Origin: Microbacterium gubbeenense DSM 15944
Lineage (GTDB): Bacteria; Actinomycetota; Actinomycetes; Actinomycetales; Microbacteriaceae
Assembly: GCF_000422745.1 (NCBI RefSeq)
Contig: NZ_AUGQ01000018.1
Span: 1-50,227 of the forward strand
Reading direction: 5' to 3'
DNA: 50,227 bases
The position numbers were made by a program, and so were the translations under genes. Shown here piece by piece: positions 1-7,817 of this stretch. The notes beneath the pieces were generated by a model. The model worked only from the letters and a program-made list of their open reading frames with translations, was not told the origin of the DNA and ran no database searches. The stretch's first letter is position 1, and each line of letters starts with the position of its first letter.

Positions 1-231
1 GGCTACTTCGTCCAGATCGCGAACATGCCCGAGGCCACGAAGCTCTACGACACCGTCGTGACCTGGTGGGACGCCATCGAGGTCCTCATCGTCACCGGCG
101 CAACCACCGCGAAGGTCGAAGCGGGCAACACCGGCATCAAGAACATCAAACGCACCGGCCGCGGATTCCGCAACGCGGAGAACTACCGGACGCGTATCCT
201 GCTCACCAGCGCCGCGAGAACCGTAGCGTGA
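1..231 (+). CDS. ISL3-family transposase, C-terminal fragment
   Basis: The frame is open from base 1 and ends with TGA at 229-231, giving the last 76 residues. The segment WWDAIEVLIVTGATTAKVEA followed by NTGIKNIKRTGRGFRN matches the end of the DDE catalytic domain of ISL3 transposases; the Glu of AKVEA is probably the last acidic catalytic residue. The N-terminal zinc finger and the rest of the DDE domain are outside the window. Whether the full gene is intact cannot be judged. It would catalyse cut-and-paste movement of the element whose end lies just downstream. Confidence 0.85.
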   Translation, partial: GYFVQIANMPEATKLYDTVVTWWDAIEVLIVTGATTAKVEAGNTGIKNIKRTGRGFRNAENYRTRILLTSAARTVA

Positions 232-276
232 ATACCCGCCACAGCAGGGTCATTCACCACGAACCGCGAAGAGCCC
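1..276 (+). mobile_element. Right end of an ISL3-family insertion sequence (truncated by window edge)
   Basis: The first 231 bases encode the C-terminus of an ISL3-type transposase. Downstream, 247-276 (GGGTCATTCACC... ending AAGAGCCC) looks like the terminal inverted repeat of such elements, with a CTCTTCG core when read inward. The other end lies outside the window, so neither the inverted repeat nor the expected 8 bp target duplication (possibly gtttgtcg after 276) can be confirmed. The exact boundary is inferred. Confidence 0.7.
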
Positions 277-310
277 GTTTGTCGGGCAACCTCGGTTCGT
301 AGCCGGAGGG

Positions 311-1264
311 TCACCCCTCGGACGCGCTGGAGACGAACGGCGCGAGCGGGGATTCGGGCGCCGTGGCCCGGGCCGTCACCTCGCGAATGAGGTCGCGCAA
401 AGCCGCGGCTGCGTGGGTCAGCGGCATGTCGCCGCGCCGCGCGAGCGAGATGGTGCGCGTCAGCGCGGAGTCTGAGAGACGGGTCGTGCGCAGCCCCGGG
501 CGCCCGGTCGCGACCATGGCGGGCACGACCGTGACGCCGATGCCCCGCTCGGCGAATGTGAGCGCCGCGTCCATCTCGGCGCCCGTGACGGCGACCGGCG
601 GCTGCAGGCCTGCTGCGTCGAAGGCCGCGTCCATGGCGGTGCGCAGGTCGTAGTCGTCGGCGAGTTCGACGTACGGCTCCGCCGCGAGGGACGCGAGTGA
701 GATCGCATCGGCTCCGGCGAACGGATCCGGTCCGGCCGCGGACGTGACGGCGACGAGTCGCTCGGTGAGCAGCGGCTCGCGATCGAGCACGGCGCGCGCC
801 GGCGCTGACGAGACCGTCGTGACGATCAGTGCGAGGTCGAGTCGGCCCTCCGACAGGTCGTTGATCAGGGTGCGCGAGCCGCGCTCGACGACCTCGATGT
901 CGACGCCCGGATAGCGCTCGCGGTACGCGGCGAGCACGTCGGCGACGATGCTCGTCCCGAGAGTGGGCGTCATTCCGAGGCGGGCGGTGCCGCGCGTGAG
1001 GCCCGCGAGCTCGGCCATCTCCGCGTGGGCGGTGGCCGCGTCGGCGAGCATCCGTCGGGCGATCGGAAGGAGGTGTGCGCCGGCCGCGGTCAGCGAGATG
1101 TTGCCGCGGGCGCGATGGAACAGGTCGACCCCGAGAGCCCGTTCGAGTGCCGAGATCTGCCTGCTCAGGGACGGCTGCGCGAGGTGGAGGCGTTCCGCGG
1201 CGCGCGTGAAGTGACCGGTGCGCGCGACCTCGACGAAGCCGCGCAGCTGCTCGAGGGTCATCAT
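311..1264 (-). CDS. LysR-family transcriptional regulator
   Basis: 317 residues, the usual LysR length. Residues 1-60 form the winged helix-turn-helix (MTLEQLRGFVEVARTGHFTR, then AERLHLAQPSLSRQISALE); the remainder is the periplasmic-binding-protein-like effector domain. Two ATG codons lie in tandem at the start (1264 and 1261). The gene is divergent from the flavoprotein gene at 1336 with about 70 bases between them, the classical arrangement for a LysR protein controlling its neighbour. A perfect 10 bp palindrome GAAGATCTTC at 1311-1320 in that gap is a candidate operator. Effector unknown; control of the flavoprotein gene is inferred from position. Confidence 0.9.
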   Translation of the reverse strand: MMTLEQLRGFVEVARTGHFTRAAERLHLAQPSLSRQISALERALGVDLFHRARGNISLTAAGAHLLPIARRMLADAATAHAEMAELAGLTRGTARLGMTPTLGTSIVADVLAAYRERYPGVDIEVVERGSRTLINDLSEGRLDLALIVTTVSSAPARAVLDREPLLTERLVAVTSAAGPDPFAGADAISLASLAAEPYVELADDYDLRTAMDAAFDAAGLQPPVAVTGAEMDAALTFAERGIGVTVVPAMVATGRPGLRTTRLSDSALTRTISLARRGDMPLTHAAAALRDLIREVTARATAPESPLAPFVSSASEG

Positions 1265-1310
1265 GTCTACAGGCTATCGACACGACAGGAAGAATGCATT
1301 GGAGTAATGA

Positions 1311-1320
1311 TGAAGATCTT
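1311..1320. promoter_or_regulatory. Palindrome in the LysR/flavoprotein divergent promoter region
   Basis: GAAGATCTTC is a perfect 10 bp inverted repeat in the short divergent gap. LysR proteins bind interrupted palindromes around such gaps, so this is a candidate binding site. It does not clearly fit the T-N11-A pattern and could be chance. Confidence 0.3.
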
Positions 1321-1335
1321 CGTAGCGTGAAGGAC

Positions 1336-3099
1336 ATGAACGCGACGATTTCTTCACCCGAGCGGATCCTGTCCGCATCCGTCCTCGTCATCGGCACTGG
1401 GGGCGCCGGCCTTCGCGCATCGATCGAGCTCGCCGAGCGCGGCGTCGATGTGCTCGCTGTCGGTAAGCGTCGTGCACACGATGCGCACACGACGCTCGCG
1501 GCGGGCGGCATCAACGCGGCCCTCGGCACGATGGATCCCGAGGACAGCTGGCAGCAGCATGCGGCCGATACGCTCCGCGAGTCGTACTTCCTCGCGGATC
1601 CGGCCATCGTCGAGACTGTCGCACGCGGCGCGGAGCGCGGCATCGAGGACCTCGAGGGGTGGGGGATGCCGTTCGCCCGGGAGGACGACGGCCGGATCAG
1701 CCAGCGGTTCTTCGGCGCCCACACCTACCGGCGCACGTGCTACGCCGGTGATTACACGGGTCTCGAGATCCAGCGCACGCTCATGCGCCGCGCGGCGGAA
1801 CTGCGGGTTCCGATCGTCGACACCGTGTACATCACGCGGCTGCTCGTGAGCGAAGGACGGATCTTCGGGGCGTACGGCTTCGACATCGTCGACGGCACGC
1901 CCGTCGTCATCCATGCCGACGCCGTGATTCTCGCGGCGGGCGGGCACACTCGGATCTGGCGCAACACCTCGTCGCGCCGCGACGAGAACACGGGCGACTC
2001 GTTCCGCCTCGCCGCACTCGCCGGGGCGCGGATCCGCGATGCCGAGCTCGTGCAGTTCCACCCGTCGGGCATCCTCGAACCGACGGACGCCGCAGGCACG
2101 CTGGTCTCGGAGGCGGCGCGCGGCGAGGGCGGCATCCTGCGGAACGCGTTGGGGGAGCGGTTCATGGAGCGCTACGATCCGGAGCGCATGGAGCTGTCGA
2201 CGCGCGATCGTGTCGCGCTCGCGAGCTTCACCGAGATCGCGGAGGGACGCGGCACGGCGAACGGCGGCGTGCTGCTCGACGTCTCGCATCTGCCGCGCGA
2301 ACAGATCCTCGACAAGCTGCCGCGCGTGTATCGAACGCTCATCGACCTGCAGATGCTCGACATCACGGAACAGCCGATCGAGATCGCACCGACCGCGCAC
2401 TATTCGATGGGCGGCGTGTGGGTGCGCGCCGACGATCACGGCACCGGCGTCGATGGGCTCTATGCGATCGGCGAGGCCTCGAGCGGGCTGCACGGCGCGA
2501 ACAGGCTCGGCGGCAACTCGCTCATCGAGCTGCTGGTGTACGGCCGCATCACGGGAGAAGAAGCGTCCGACTACGTGCGCGGGCTGACCGACGTGCGTCG
2601 GGATCCGGCTGCCATCGCCGAAGCACGCGCGGAGGTCTCGGGCCTGCTCGCCGCGGACAGCGACGGTGCGCGCACCGAGACGCCCCGGCGCCTGCAGCGG
2701 GCGCTGCGCGACCTCATGACGGAGTACGCGGGAGTCGTGCGAAATGAGCGGGGACTGGTTGCGGGACTCGAGAAACTCGCGGTGCTCGAAGAACGCGCGA
2801 CGCGGATCACGGCGCACCCGGACATCGCGGGGTTCGATGACGTGGCGCACGCCTTCGACCTTTACGGATCCCTTCTGGCGGCGCGGGCGACGCTGGAGTG
2901 CGCGCTCGAGCGCCGCGAGACCCGCGGCTGCCACAACCGCTCGGATTTCCCGGAGGAGAGCGGCGACCTGCGCGGAAACTTCGTGTGGACGCCGACCGCG
3001 GGACCGGTCTTCGAGCCGCTTGCCGAGGCCCCGGAGTCGTTCCGCGATCTCGCCGCCGTCGTGGCGGACGACTCAGTCGACGGCAAGCTCGTGGAGTGA
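1336..3099 (+). CDS. FAD-binding fumarate reductase / succinate dehydrogenase flavoprotein-like oxidoreductase
   Basis: 587 residues from ATG 1336 (GTG 1327 and ATG 1294 are in-frame alternatives; 1294 would place the palindrome inside the gene). An N-terminal dinucleotide fold (GTGGAG, residues 20-25) is followed by HTTLAAGGIN, whose His51 aligns with the histidine that covalently carries FAD in SdhA/FrdA; L-aspartate oxidase lacks it. Further family signatures are FHPSGI, ARGEGGILRN, ELSTRDRV (catalytic Arg), HYSMGGVW and LHGANRLGGNSL, then the C-terminal helical domain. No iron-sulphur or membrane-anchor subunit is adjacent, so it acts alone or with distant partners. Physiological substrate unknown: fumarate/succinate or a related dicarboxylate. 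Probably regulated by the divergent LysR gene. Confidence 0.85.
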   Translation: MNATISSPERILSASVLVIGTGGAGLRASIELAERGVDVLAVGKRRAHDAHTTLAAGGINAALGTMDPEDSWQQHAADTLRESYFLADPAIVETVARGAERGIEDLEGWGMPFAREDDGRISQRFFGAHTYRRTCYAGDYTGLEIQRTLMRRAAELRVPIVDTVYITRLLVSEGRIFGAYGFDIVDGTPVVIHADAVILAAGGHTRIWRNTSSRRDENTGDSFRLAALAGARIRDAELVQFHPSGILEPTDAAGTLVSEAARGEGGILRNALGERFMERYDPERMELSTRDRVALASFTEIAEGRGTANGGVLLDVSHLPREQILDKLPRVYRTLIDLQMLDITEQPIEIAPTAHYSMGGVWVRADDHGTGVDGLYAIGEASSGLHGANRLGGNSLIELLVYGRITGEEASDYVRGLTDVRRDPAAIAEARAEVSGLLAADSDGARTETPRRLQRALRDLMTEYAGVVRNERGLVAGLEKLAVLEERATRITAHPDIAGFDDVAHAFDLYGSLLAARATLECALERRETRGCHNRSDFPEESGDLRGNFVWTPTAGPVFEPLAEAPESFRDLAAVVADDSVDGKLVE

Positions 3100-3115
3100 G
3101 GAGACGATCCAGCGT

Positions 3116-3146
3116 GAAAAGGCCCCAGCATCGAAATGCTGGGGCC
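3116..3146 (-). terminator. Rho-independent terminator after tRNA-His (bidirectional)
   Basis: A perfect 11 bp stem pairs 3121-3131 with 3136-3146 around the loop CGAA. On the minus strand it is followed by a TTTT run (AAAA at 3117-3120 on plus), so it ends the orn/tRNA-His unit. It also lies 20 bases past the flavoprotein stop and can terminate that gene. Confidence 0.85.
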
Positions 3147-3155
3147 AGAGCCTGG

Positions 3156-3229
3156 GGTGGCTGACGGGGTTTGAACCCGCGACCCCCGCGACCACAACGC
3201 GGTGCTCTACCTGCTGAGCTACAGCCACC
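3156..3229 (-). tRNA. tRNA-His (anticodon GTG)
   Basis: Read on the minus strand, the acceptor GTGGCTG (3228-3222) pairs with CAGCCAC (3163-3157). The anticodon GTG is complementary to 3193-3195, and the T arm contains GGTTCAAACCC. The extra 5' G (complement of C3229) and discriminator C (complement of G3156) are the G-1:C73 identity pair of tRNA-His. CCA is not encoded. It lies just downstream of orn and just upstream of a terminator. Confidence 0.96.
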
Positions 3230-3267
3230 ATGCTTCCCGGCATCGCCGGGGCAACCCATCTAGTCTG

Positions 3268-3900
3268 TCACAGGTTCGAGGCGAACCCGTTCACGACATT
3301 CTCAGCTATGGCCTTCGCCTCGTCGCTGGTCGGGCCGGGCTCTGCCACGAACGCCGCCTCGCGGTAATAACGCAGCTCGCGGATCGATTCGAGGATGTCG
3401 GCGAGCGCGCGATGGCCGCCGTTCTTCTCGGGCGACTGGAAGTACACGCGGGGGAGCCACCGGCGCGAGAGCTCCTTGATGCTCGACACATCGACGTTGC
3501 GGTAGTGCAGGTACCCATCGAGCTTGGGCATATACCTCGCGAGGAACATCCGGTCGGTGCCGATGGTGTTTCCCGCGAGCGGAGCCTTCCGCTCCTGCGG
3601 CACGAACTTTTTGATGTAGTCGAGCACGCGCTTCTCGGCGTCCGCGAGCGCGACGCCGTTCGGGATCTCGAGGTCGAGCCCGCTCGTCTTATGCATGTTC
3701 GTGACGAACTCGCCCATGTGCTCGAGGGCGGCACCGGACGGCTTGATCACGATCTGCAGACCCGGATCCAAGATCTCGAGGTTGAAGTCGGTGATGACCA
3801 CGGCGATCTCGACGAGCTCATCGATCGAAGGGTCGAGCCCGGTCATCTCGCAGTCGATCCAGACGAGTCTGTCGTTCTCAGCTGCGCCCACGTTCGACAC
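3268..3900 (-). CDS. orn: Oligoribonuclease
   Basis: 210 residues from GTG at 3900, chosen because AAAGAGAAAGAAGA precedes it; a longer frame upstream would run into the tRNA-Arg gene. This DEDDh exonuclease degrades 2-5 nt RNA fragments and pGpG to mononucleotides in the cytoplasm. Visible motifs are WIDCEMTGLD (ExoI, Asp and Glu), the central NTIGTDRMFLARYMP and the terminal HRALADILESI (ExoIII His and Asp). It sits between tRNA-Arg upstream and tRNA-His downstream on the same strand with short gaps, so the three may share a transcript from which the tRNAs are cut out. The orn/tRNA-His neighbourhood also occurs in mycobacteria. Confidence 0.95.
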   Translation of the reverse strand: MSNVGAAENDRLVWIDCEMTGLDPSIDELVEIAVVITDFNLEILDPGLQIVIKPSGAALEHMGEFVTNMHKTSGLDLEIPNGVALADAEKRVLDYIKKFVPQERKAPLAGNTIGTDRMFLARYMPKLDGYLHYRNVDVSSIKELSRRWLPRVYFQSPEKNGGHRALADILESIRELRYYREAAFVAEPGPTSDEAKAIAENVVNGFASNL

Positions 3901-3928
3901 TCTTCTTTCTCTTTGCGTATCTTCTTCG

Positions 3929-4000
3929 TCCCCCAGGGGCGAATCGAACACCCGACCAAAGGATTAGAAAGCCTCTGCTCTTCCTCTGAGCTACTGGGGG
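3929..4000 (-). tRNA. tRNA-Arg (anticodon TCT)
   Basis: On the minus strand, CCCCCAG (4000-3994) pairs with CTGGGGG (3936-3930), with discriminator A. The D arm is GCTC/GAGC and the T arm GGGTG-TTCGATT-CGCCC. The seven-base loop TTTCTAA gives anticodon TCT (complement of 3966-3968), reading AGA. The anticodon stem GAGGC/TCCTT has a C-U mismatch next to the loop and a G-U pair at its base, so it is weaker than usual. CCA is not encoded. Confidence 0.9.
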
Positions 4001-4083
4001 CAGCCCATCCAGATTAGCGCGTGATGCGCTCCGATGCCGACTCAGGGTGGGTCAGCGCGCTCACTTCCGCGGATCGTGCAGAT

Positions 4084-4092
4084 TTATCCACA
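4084..4092 (+). promoter_or_regulatory. Perfect DnaA-box-like 9-mer upstream of the ssb paralogue
   Basis: TTATCCACA matches the DnaA-box consensus exactly and lies about 90 bases before the SSB start. One such 9-mer per 50 kb is close to chance, so a regulatory role is only a possibility. Confidence 0.3.
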
Positions 4093-4180
4093 ATCGGGCC
4101 GTTCCGAGCGCCGGCGGATCCGCGAGTGAGCAAGTCTGTCTGCACCGGCCGAATCCGGCCGCGTGGAGAAAGGACGAATC

Positions 4181-4708
4181 ATGACCGAATACACCGCGAT
4201 CACCGGCAACGTCGCAACAGAGCCGACGGTGCAGAAGACGCAGGCGGGAGCCACCATGACGCGGTTCCGCGTCGCGTGCCCGAATCGGCAGCGCGACGCG
4301 CAGACCGGCGAGTGGGTCGACCGCGAGTCGAGCTGGTTCACCGTGTTCGCATACGGATCGCTCGCCGAGAACGCGATGAAGACGCTGAGCAAGGGCATGC
4401 GCGTGATCGCGGCGGGCCAGCTCAAGGTCCGGGACTGGGCGAAGGACGACCGCTCGGGCACGAGCGCTGAGGTGCATGCCGATTCACTCGGCCTCGACCT
4501 GCGCTGGGGCAAGTCGACGTTCGAACGCACGGCGGGCGGCGGGCGCAAGAGCGACGAGAACTCGCCGCACCAGGACGAGCAATGGATGTCGGCCGTCGAG
4601 GCGGATGGAGCAGGGGAGGGTGCGGCTGTCTCGGCCGGAGACGAGGTGCCTATCGAAGCCGATGGGGTGCAGTCTGCCGACGCTGACGCGGTGCCGACAC
4701 CGTTCTGA
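4181..4708 (+). CDS. ssb: Single-stranded DNA-binding protein (SSB paralogue)
   Basis: 175 residues from ATG 4181, preceded by GAGAAAGGACGAATC. Residues 1-110 form the OB fold typical of SSB (ITGNVATEPTVQ, TRFRVACPNRQRD, SSWFTVFAYGSLAENA, LSKGMRVIAAGQLKVRDW). The tail is acidic and low in complexity and ends AVPTPF. The last Pro-Phe recalls the SSB tip that binds partner proteins, but the usual DDIPF is not kept. It is not next to rpsF or rplI, where the main replicative SSB normally sits. It is therefore more likely a second SSB used in repair, recombination or competence. It would coat single-stranded DNA in the cytoplasm as an oligomer. Confidence 0.88.
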   Translation: MTEYTAITGNVATEPTVQKTQAGATMTRFRVACPNRQRDAQTGEWVDRESSWFTVFAYGSLAENAMKTLSKGMRVIAAGQLKVRDWAKDDRSGTSAEVHADSLGLDLRWGKSTFERTAGGGRKSDENSPHQDEQWMSAVEADGAGEGAAVSAGDEVPIEADGVQSADADAVPTPF

Positions 4709-4727
4709 TCGGTTCGACGCGCGATCG

Positions 4728-4756
4728 TTGACACCCCGTGGAAGCTCCCCTAGAGT
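4728..4756 (+). promoter_or_regulatory. Sigma-A-type promoter of the ThuA-like gene
   Basis: TTGACA at 4728-4733 and TAGAGT at 4751-4756 are separated by 17 bases. The -35 is perfect and the -10 fits the actinobacterial TAnnnT pattern. Transcription would begin near 4763, leaving a leader of about 80 bases before ATG 4846. Confidence 0.75.
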
Positions 4757-4845
4757 CACCTCGACTGGATATGTCGCTGCCTCCAACTTATGTCGAGGCG
4801 GTGAGAACCCAATCACGAAGGTTCCGCTCAACGAGGAGAAGCCAC

Positions 4846-5931
4846 ATGAATAAGCACGTTCAACGCTCGGTCACCTGTCTGACGGCGATCGGTATGACGG
4901 TCGGGCTGGCGGCTCTCGCCGCACCCGCACATGCTGATGACGACGACTACAAGGTGCTCGTCGTCGGCGAGACGCTCGAATTCCGCCACTCGCACATCGA
5001 TGACACGACGCTCGCCATGATAAAGCTCGGTGAGGAGAACGGCTTCAGCGTCGACGTGTGGGATTCGCAGCAGGCCGACCTCACGCTGACGAGCACGCCG
5101 TTCACCTCGGCGGAGGACCTTGACCAGTACGCGACGATCATCTTCGCGTCGCCGGTCGACGCGACGAACGACCTCGATCCCGAACGCCCTCGCCTGCTCG
5201 ACGACAGCGAGCTCGAGGCGTTCCAGGGGTACATCCACGGCGGCGGGGGCTACGTCGGTCTGCATGCGGCGACCGACTCGATGCACACGGTGCCCTGGTA
5301 CAGCGAGCTCACCGGCGGCGGCGCTCGCTTCATCGCGCACCCCCAGCAGCAGACCGCGACGATGCGGGTGGAGAGCCCGAACCACCCGTCGACGTCGATG
5401 CTCCCGGCAGAATGGGAACGCTTCGACGAGTGGTACAACTTCTCCACGAACCCGCGCGACGACGTGCACGTCCTCATCACGCTCGACGAGTCGACCTACG
5501 AGCCCGGCCGCGGCGCGATGGGTGAGGATCACCCGCTCGCGTGGTGCCAGAACTTCGAGGGCGGACGCTCCTGGTACGAGGGCGCGGGCCACACGGACGA
5601 GTCCTGGAGCGACCCGGTGTTCCTCGAGCACATCCTGGGCGGTATCGAGTGGACCGCGGGTCTCGTCACGGGCGGTGGAGACTGCGTCACCTTCAGCGAG
5701 GTCGATGAGATTCTGACCGACTTGGATGACGGCTCGATGAAGTACTCGAAGCTCTCCATGCAGCTGATGGCGTACTTCGATCAGGCGGAAGCTGCCGCCG
5801 ATGCGGGCAGGCATTTCGCCTCGGCCCAGACGCTCCGCAAGGCACAGGGCAAGGCGCACGGCCTGCAGGACGATATTCTGGTCGACAAGATCGGCGACCT
5901 CATCACCTGGCAGAAGGGCCTCACCTCCTGA
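4846..5931 (+). CDS. Secreted ThuA-domain protein
   Basis: 361 residues from ATG 4846, chosen because AGGAGAAGCCAC precedes it and a signal peptide follows directly: positive N-terminus, hydrophobic stretch to about residue 26, then APAHA before DDDD (likely cleavage after residue 30). The ThuA fold (glutamine-amidotransferase-like) spans about 33-285 with GGGGYVGLHAATDS, IAHPQQQTATM, DEWYNF, HPLAWCQNFEGGRSWYEGAG. A helical C-terminal region of about 75 residues follows. ThuA homologues belong to trehalose and other sugar catabolism, but the exact reaction is unsettled. No sugar transporter is adjacent. Exported to the cell surface or medium; substrate unknown. It has its own promoter and terminator, so it is monocistronic. 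Confidence 0.85.
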   Translation: MNKHVQRSVTCLTAIGMTVGLAALAAPAHADDDDYKVLVVGETLEFRHSHIDDTTLAMIKLGEENGFSVDVWDSQQADLTLTSTPFTSAEDLDQYATIIFASPVDATNDLDPERPRLLDDSELEAFQGYIHGGGGYVGLHAATDSMHTVPWYSELTGGGARFIAHPQQQTATMRVESPNHPSTSMLPAEWERFDEWYNFSTNPRDDVHVLITLDESTYEPGRGAMGEDHPLAWCQNFEGGRSWYEGAGHTDESWSDPVFLEHILGGIEWTAGLVTGGGDCVTFSEVDEILTDLDDGSMKYSKLSMQLMAYFDQAEAAADAGRHFASAQTLRKAQGKAHGLQDDILVDKIGDLITWQKGLTS

Positions 5932-5934
5932 CCT

Positions 5935-5984
5935 GAAACGGGTTCGGGCGCACCCTCTGCGGAGAGTGCGCCCGAACCCGTTTC
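5935..5984 (+). terminator. Terminator after the ThuA-like gene
   Basis: A perfect 19 bp stem pairs 5935-5953 (GAAACGGGTTCGGGCGCAC) with 5966-5984 around a 12-base loop, starting four bases after the stop codon. No long T tract follows beyond the TTTC closing the stem. Confidence 0.85.
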
Positions 5985-6070
5985 ATGCCCGCTCACCATC
6001 GGCAGACAGCCGGGCCGCGTAGTCTGGAGGCTAGCGTTCGAACTCCTAGCTCGAGAGGTTACTGAATAGA

Positions 6071-7753
6071 GTGGCTGAGTACATTTACCAGATGGTGCGC
6101 GCCCGCAAAAAGGTGGGCGACAAGCTGATTCTCGACGACGTCACGATGTCGTTCCTGCCGGGAGCGAAGATCGGCATGGTCGGCCCGAACGGCGCGGGTA
6201 AGTCGACGATCCTCAAGATCATGGCCGGCCTCGACACGCCGTCGAACGGCGACGCAATGCTCACGCCGGGGTTCTCGGTCGGGATCCTCATGCAGGAGCC
6301 CGAGCTCGACGAGTCGAAGTCGGTGCTCGAGAACGTGCAGGACGGCGTTCGCGACATCAAGGCGAAGGTCGACCGGTTCAACGAGATCTCGGCCCTCATG
6401 GCCGAGCCCGATGCCGACTTCGATGCGCTTCTCGCGGAGATGGGCACGCTGCAGGAGGCCATCGACAGCGCCGATGCGTGGGACCTCGACGCCCAGCTCG
6501 AGCAGGCGATGGATGCCCTCCGCACGCCGCAGGGCGATGCTCGCATCGAGAACCTGTCGGGTGGTGAGAAGCGCCGCGTCGCGCTCTGCAAGCTGCTCCT
6601 CGAGAAGCCCGACCTGCTTCTCCTCGACGAGCCGACGAACCACCTGGACGCCGAGAGCGTGCTGTGGCTCGAGCAGCACCTGAAGTCCTACGCCGGCGCC
6701 GTTATCGCGATCACTCACGATCGGTACTTCCTCGACCACGTCGCCGAGTGGATCGCCGAGGTCGACCGCGGTCGCCTCTACCCGTACGAGGGCAACTACT
6801 CGACGTACCTCGAGAAGAAGGCTGCGCGTCTCGACATCCAGGGCAAGAAGGACGCGAAGCTGCAGAAGCGTCTCAAGGACGAGCTCGAGTGGGTGCGCTC
6901 GAACACGAAGGGCCGTCAGGCCAAGTCGAAGGCGCGCCTCGCCCGTTACGAAGAGATGGCGAATGAGGCCGAGCGCACCAAGCGGCTCGACTTCGACGAG
7001 ATCCAGATTCCGGCGGGCCCGCGTCTCGGCAGCCTCGTCATCGATGCGAAGAACCTCAACAAGGGCTTCGACGATCGCACGCTCATCGACGGTCTCAGCT
7101 TCTCGCTTCCGCCGAACGGCATCGTCGGTGTGATCGGCCCGAACGGCGTCGGCAAGACGACGCTGTTCAAGACCATCGTCGGCCTCGAGCCGCTCGACGG
7201 CGGCGAGCTGAAGATCGGCGAGACCGTCAAGCTCAGCTACGTCGACCAGACGCGCGGCGGCATCGACCCCGAGAAATCGCTCTGGGAAGTCGTCTCCGAC
7301 GGGCTCGACATCATGATGGTCGGCAAGACCGAGGTGCCCTCGCGCGCCTACGTGTCGAAGTTCGGCTTCAAGGGGCCGGACCAGCAGAAGAAGGCGGGGA
7401 TCCTGTCGGGCGGCGAGCGCAACCGACTGAACCTCGCGCTCACGCTCAAGCAGGGCGGCAACGTGCTGCTCCTCGACGAGCCGACGAACGACCTCGACGT
7501 CGAGACGCTGCAGTCGCTCGAGAACGCGCTGCTGGAGTTCCCCGGCTGTGCGGTGGTCGTCACCCACGATCGCTGGTTCCTCGACCGCATCGCGACCCAC
7601 ATCCTCGCCTATGAGGGCACCGAGGAGAACCCGGCGAACTGGTACTGGTTCGAGGGCAACTTCGAGGCGTACGAAGAGAACAAGATCGAGCGTCTCGGCC
7701 CGGACGCGGCCCGTCCGCACCGCGCCACGCACCGCAAGCTGACGCGCGATTGA
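6071..7753 (+). CDS. ettA: Energy-dependent translational throttle protein EttA (ABC-F ATPase)
   Basis: 560 residues from GTG 6071, the family length. Two ATP-binding cassettes are fused without membrane segments: Walker A GPNGAGKST and GPNGVGKTT, signatures LSGGEKRRV and LSGGERNRL, Walker B plus ABC-F DEPTNHLD and DEPTNDLD, and switch THDRYFLD and THDRWFLD. The region at about 250-310 (EKKAARLDIQGKKDAKLQKR) is the linker that contacts the P-site tRNA. In E. coli, EttA binds the ribosomal E site and gates entry into elongation according to ATP/ADP ratio. Transcribed alone, with a strong hairpin after it. Confidence 0.95.
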   Translation: MAEYIYQMVRARKKVGDKLILDDVTMSFLPGAKIGMVGPNGAGKSTILKIMAGLDTPSNGDAMLTPGFSVGILMQEPELDESKSVLENVQDGVRDIKAKVDRFNEISALMAEPDADFDALLAEMGTLQEAIDSADAWDLDAQLEQAMDALRTPQGDARIENLSGGEKRRVALCKLLLEKPDLLLLDEPTNHLDAESVLWLEQHLKSYAGAVIAITHDRYFLDHVAEWIAEVDRGRLYPYEGNYSTYLEKKAARLDIQGKKDAKLQKRLKDELEWVRSNTKGRQAKSKARLARYEEMANEAERTKRLDFDEIQIPAGPRLGSLVIDAKNLNKGFDDRTLIDGLSFSLPPNGIVGVIGPNGVGKTTLFKTIVGLEPLDGGELKIGETVKLSYVDQTRGGIDPEKSLWEVVSDGLDIMMVGKTEVPSRAYVSKFGFKGPDQQKKAGILSGGERNRLNLALTLKQGGNVLLLDEPTNDLDVETLQSLENALLEFPGCAVVVTHDRWFLDRIATHILAYEGTEENPANWYWFEGNFEAYEENKIERLGPDAARPHRATHRKLTRD

Positions 7754-7766
7754 GCCGAACCGATGA

Positions 7767-7800
7767 GAAGTGCCCCGAGGAGAACTCCTCGGGGCACTTC
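7767..7800. terminator. Bidirectional terminator between ettA and the second binding-protein gene
   Basis: A perfect 16 bp stem pairs 7767-7782 with 7785-7800 around a two-base AA loop. TTCT follows on the plus strand and TCTC on the minus strand. It lies between two convergent genes and can serve both. Confidence 0.88.
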
Positions 7801-7817
7801 TTCTATCACCGAGCGCG

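Noticed and set aside
247..289. CCCGTTTGTCGGG near 274-286 as a terminator for the LysR gene
   Set aside because: The stem is only four pairs and overlaps the presumed IS end; there is no T tract on the minus strand.
183..1724. Long minus-strand frame of 513 codons over the LysR gene
   Set aside because: It is an Arg/Ala-rich shadow of the LysR gene and the start of the flavoprotein gene, with no domain and no ribosome binding site.
1354..2934. 526-codon minus-strand frame opposite the flavoprotein gene
   Set aside because: Antisense shadow caused by high third-position GC; it covers a well-supported gene and has no recognisable fold.
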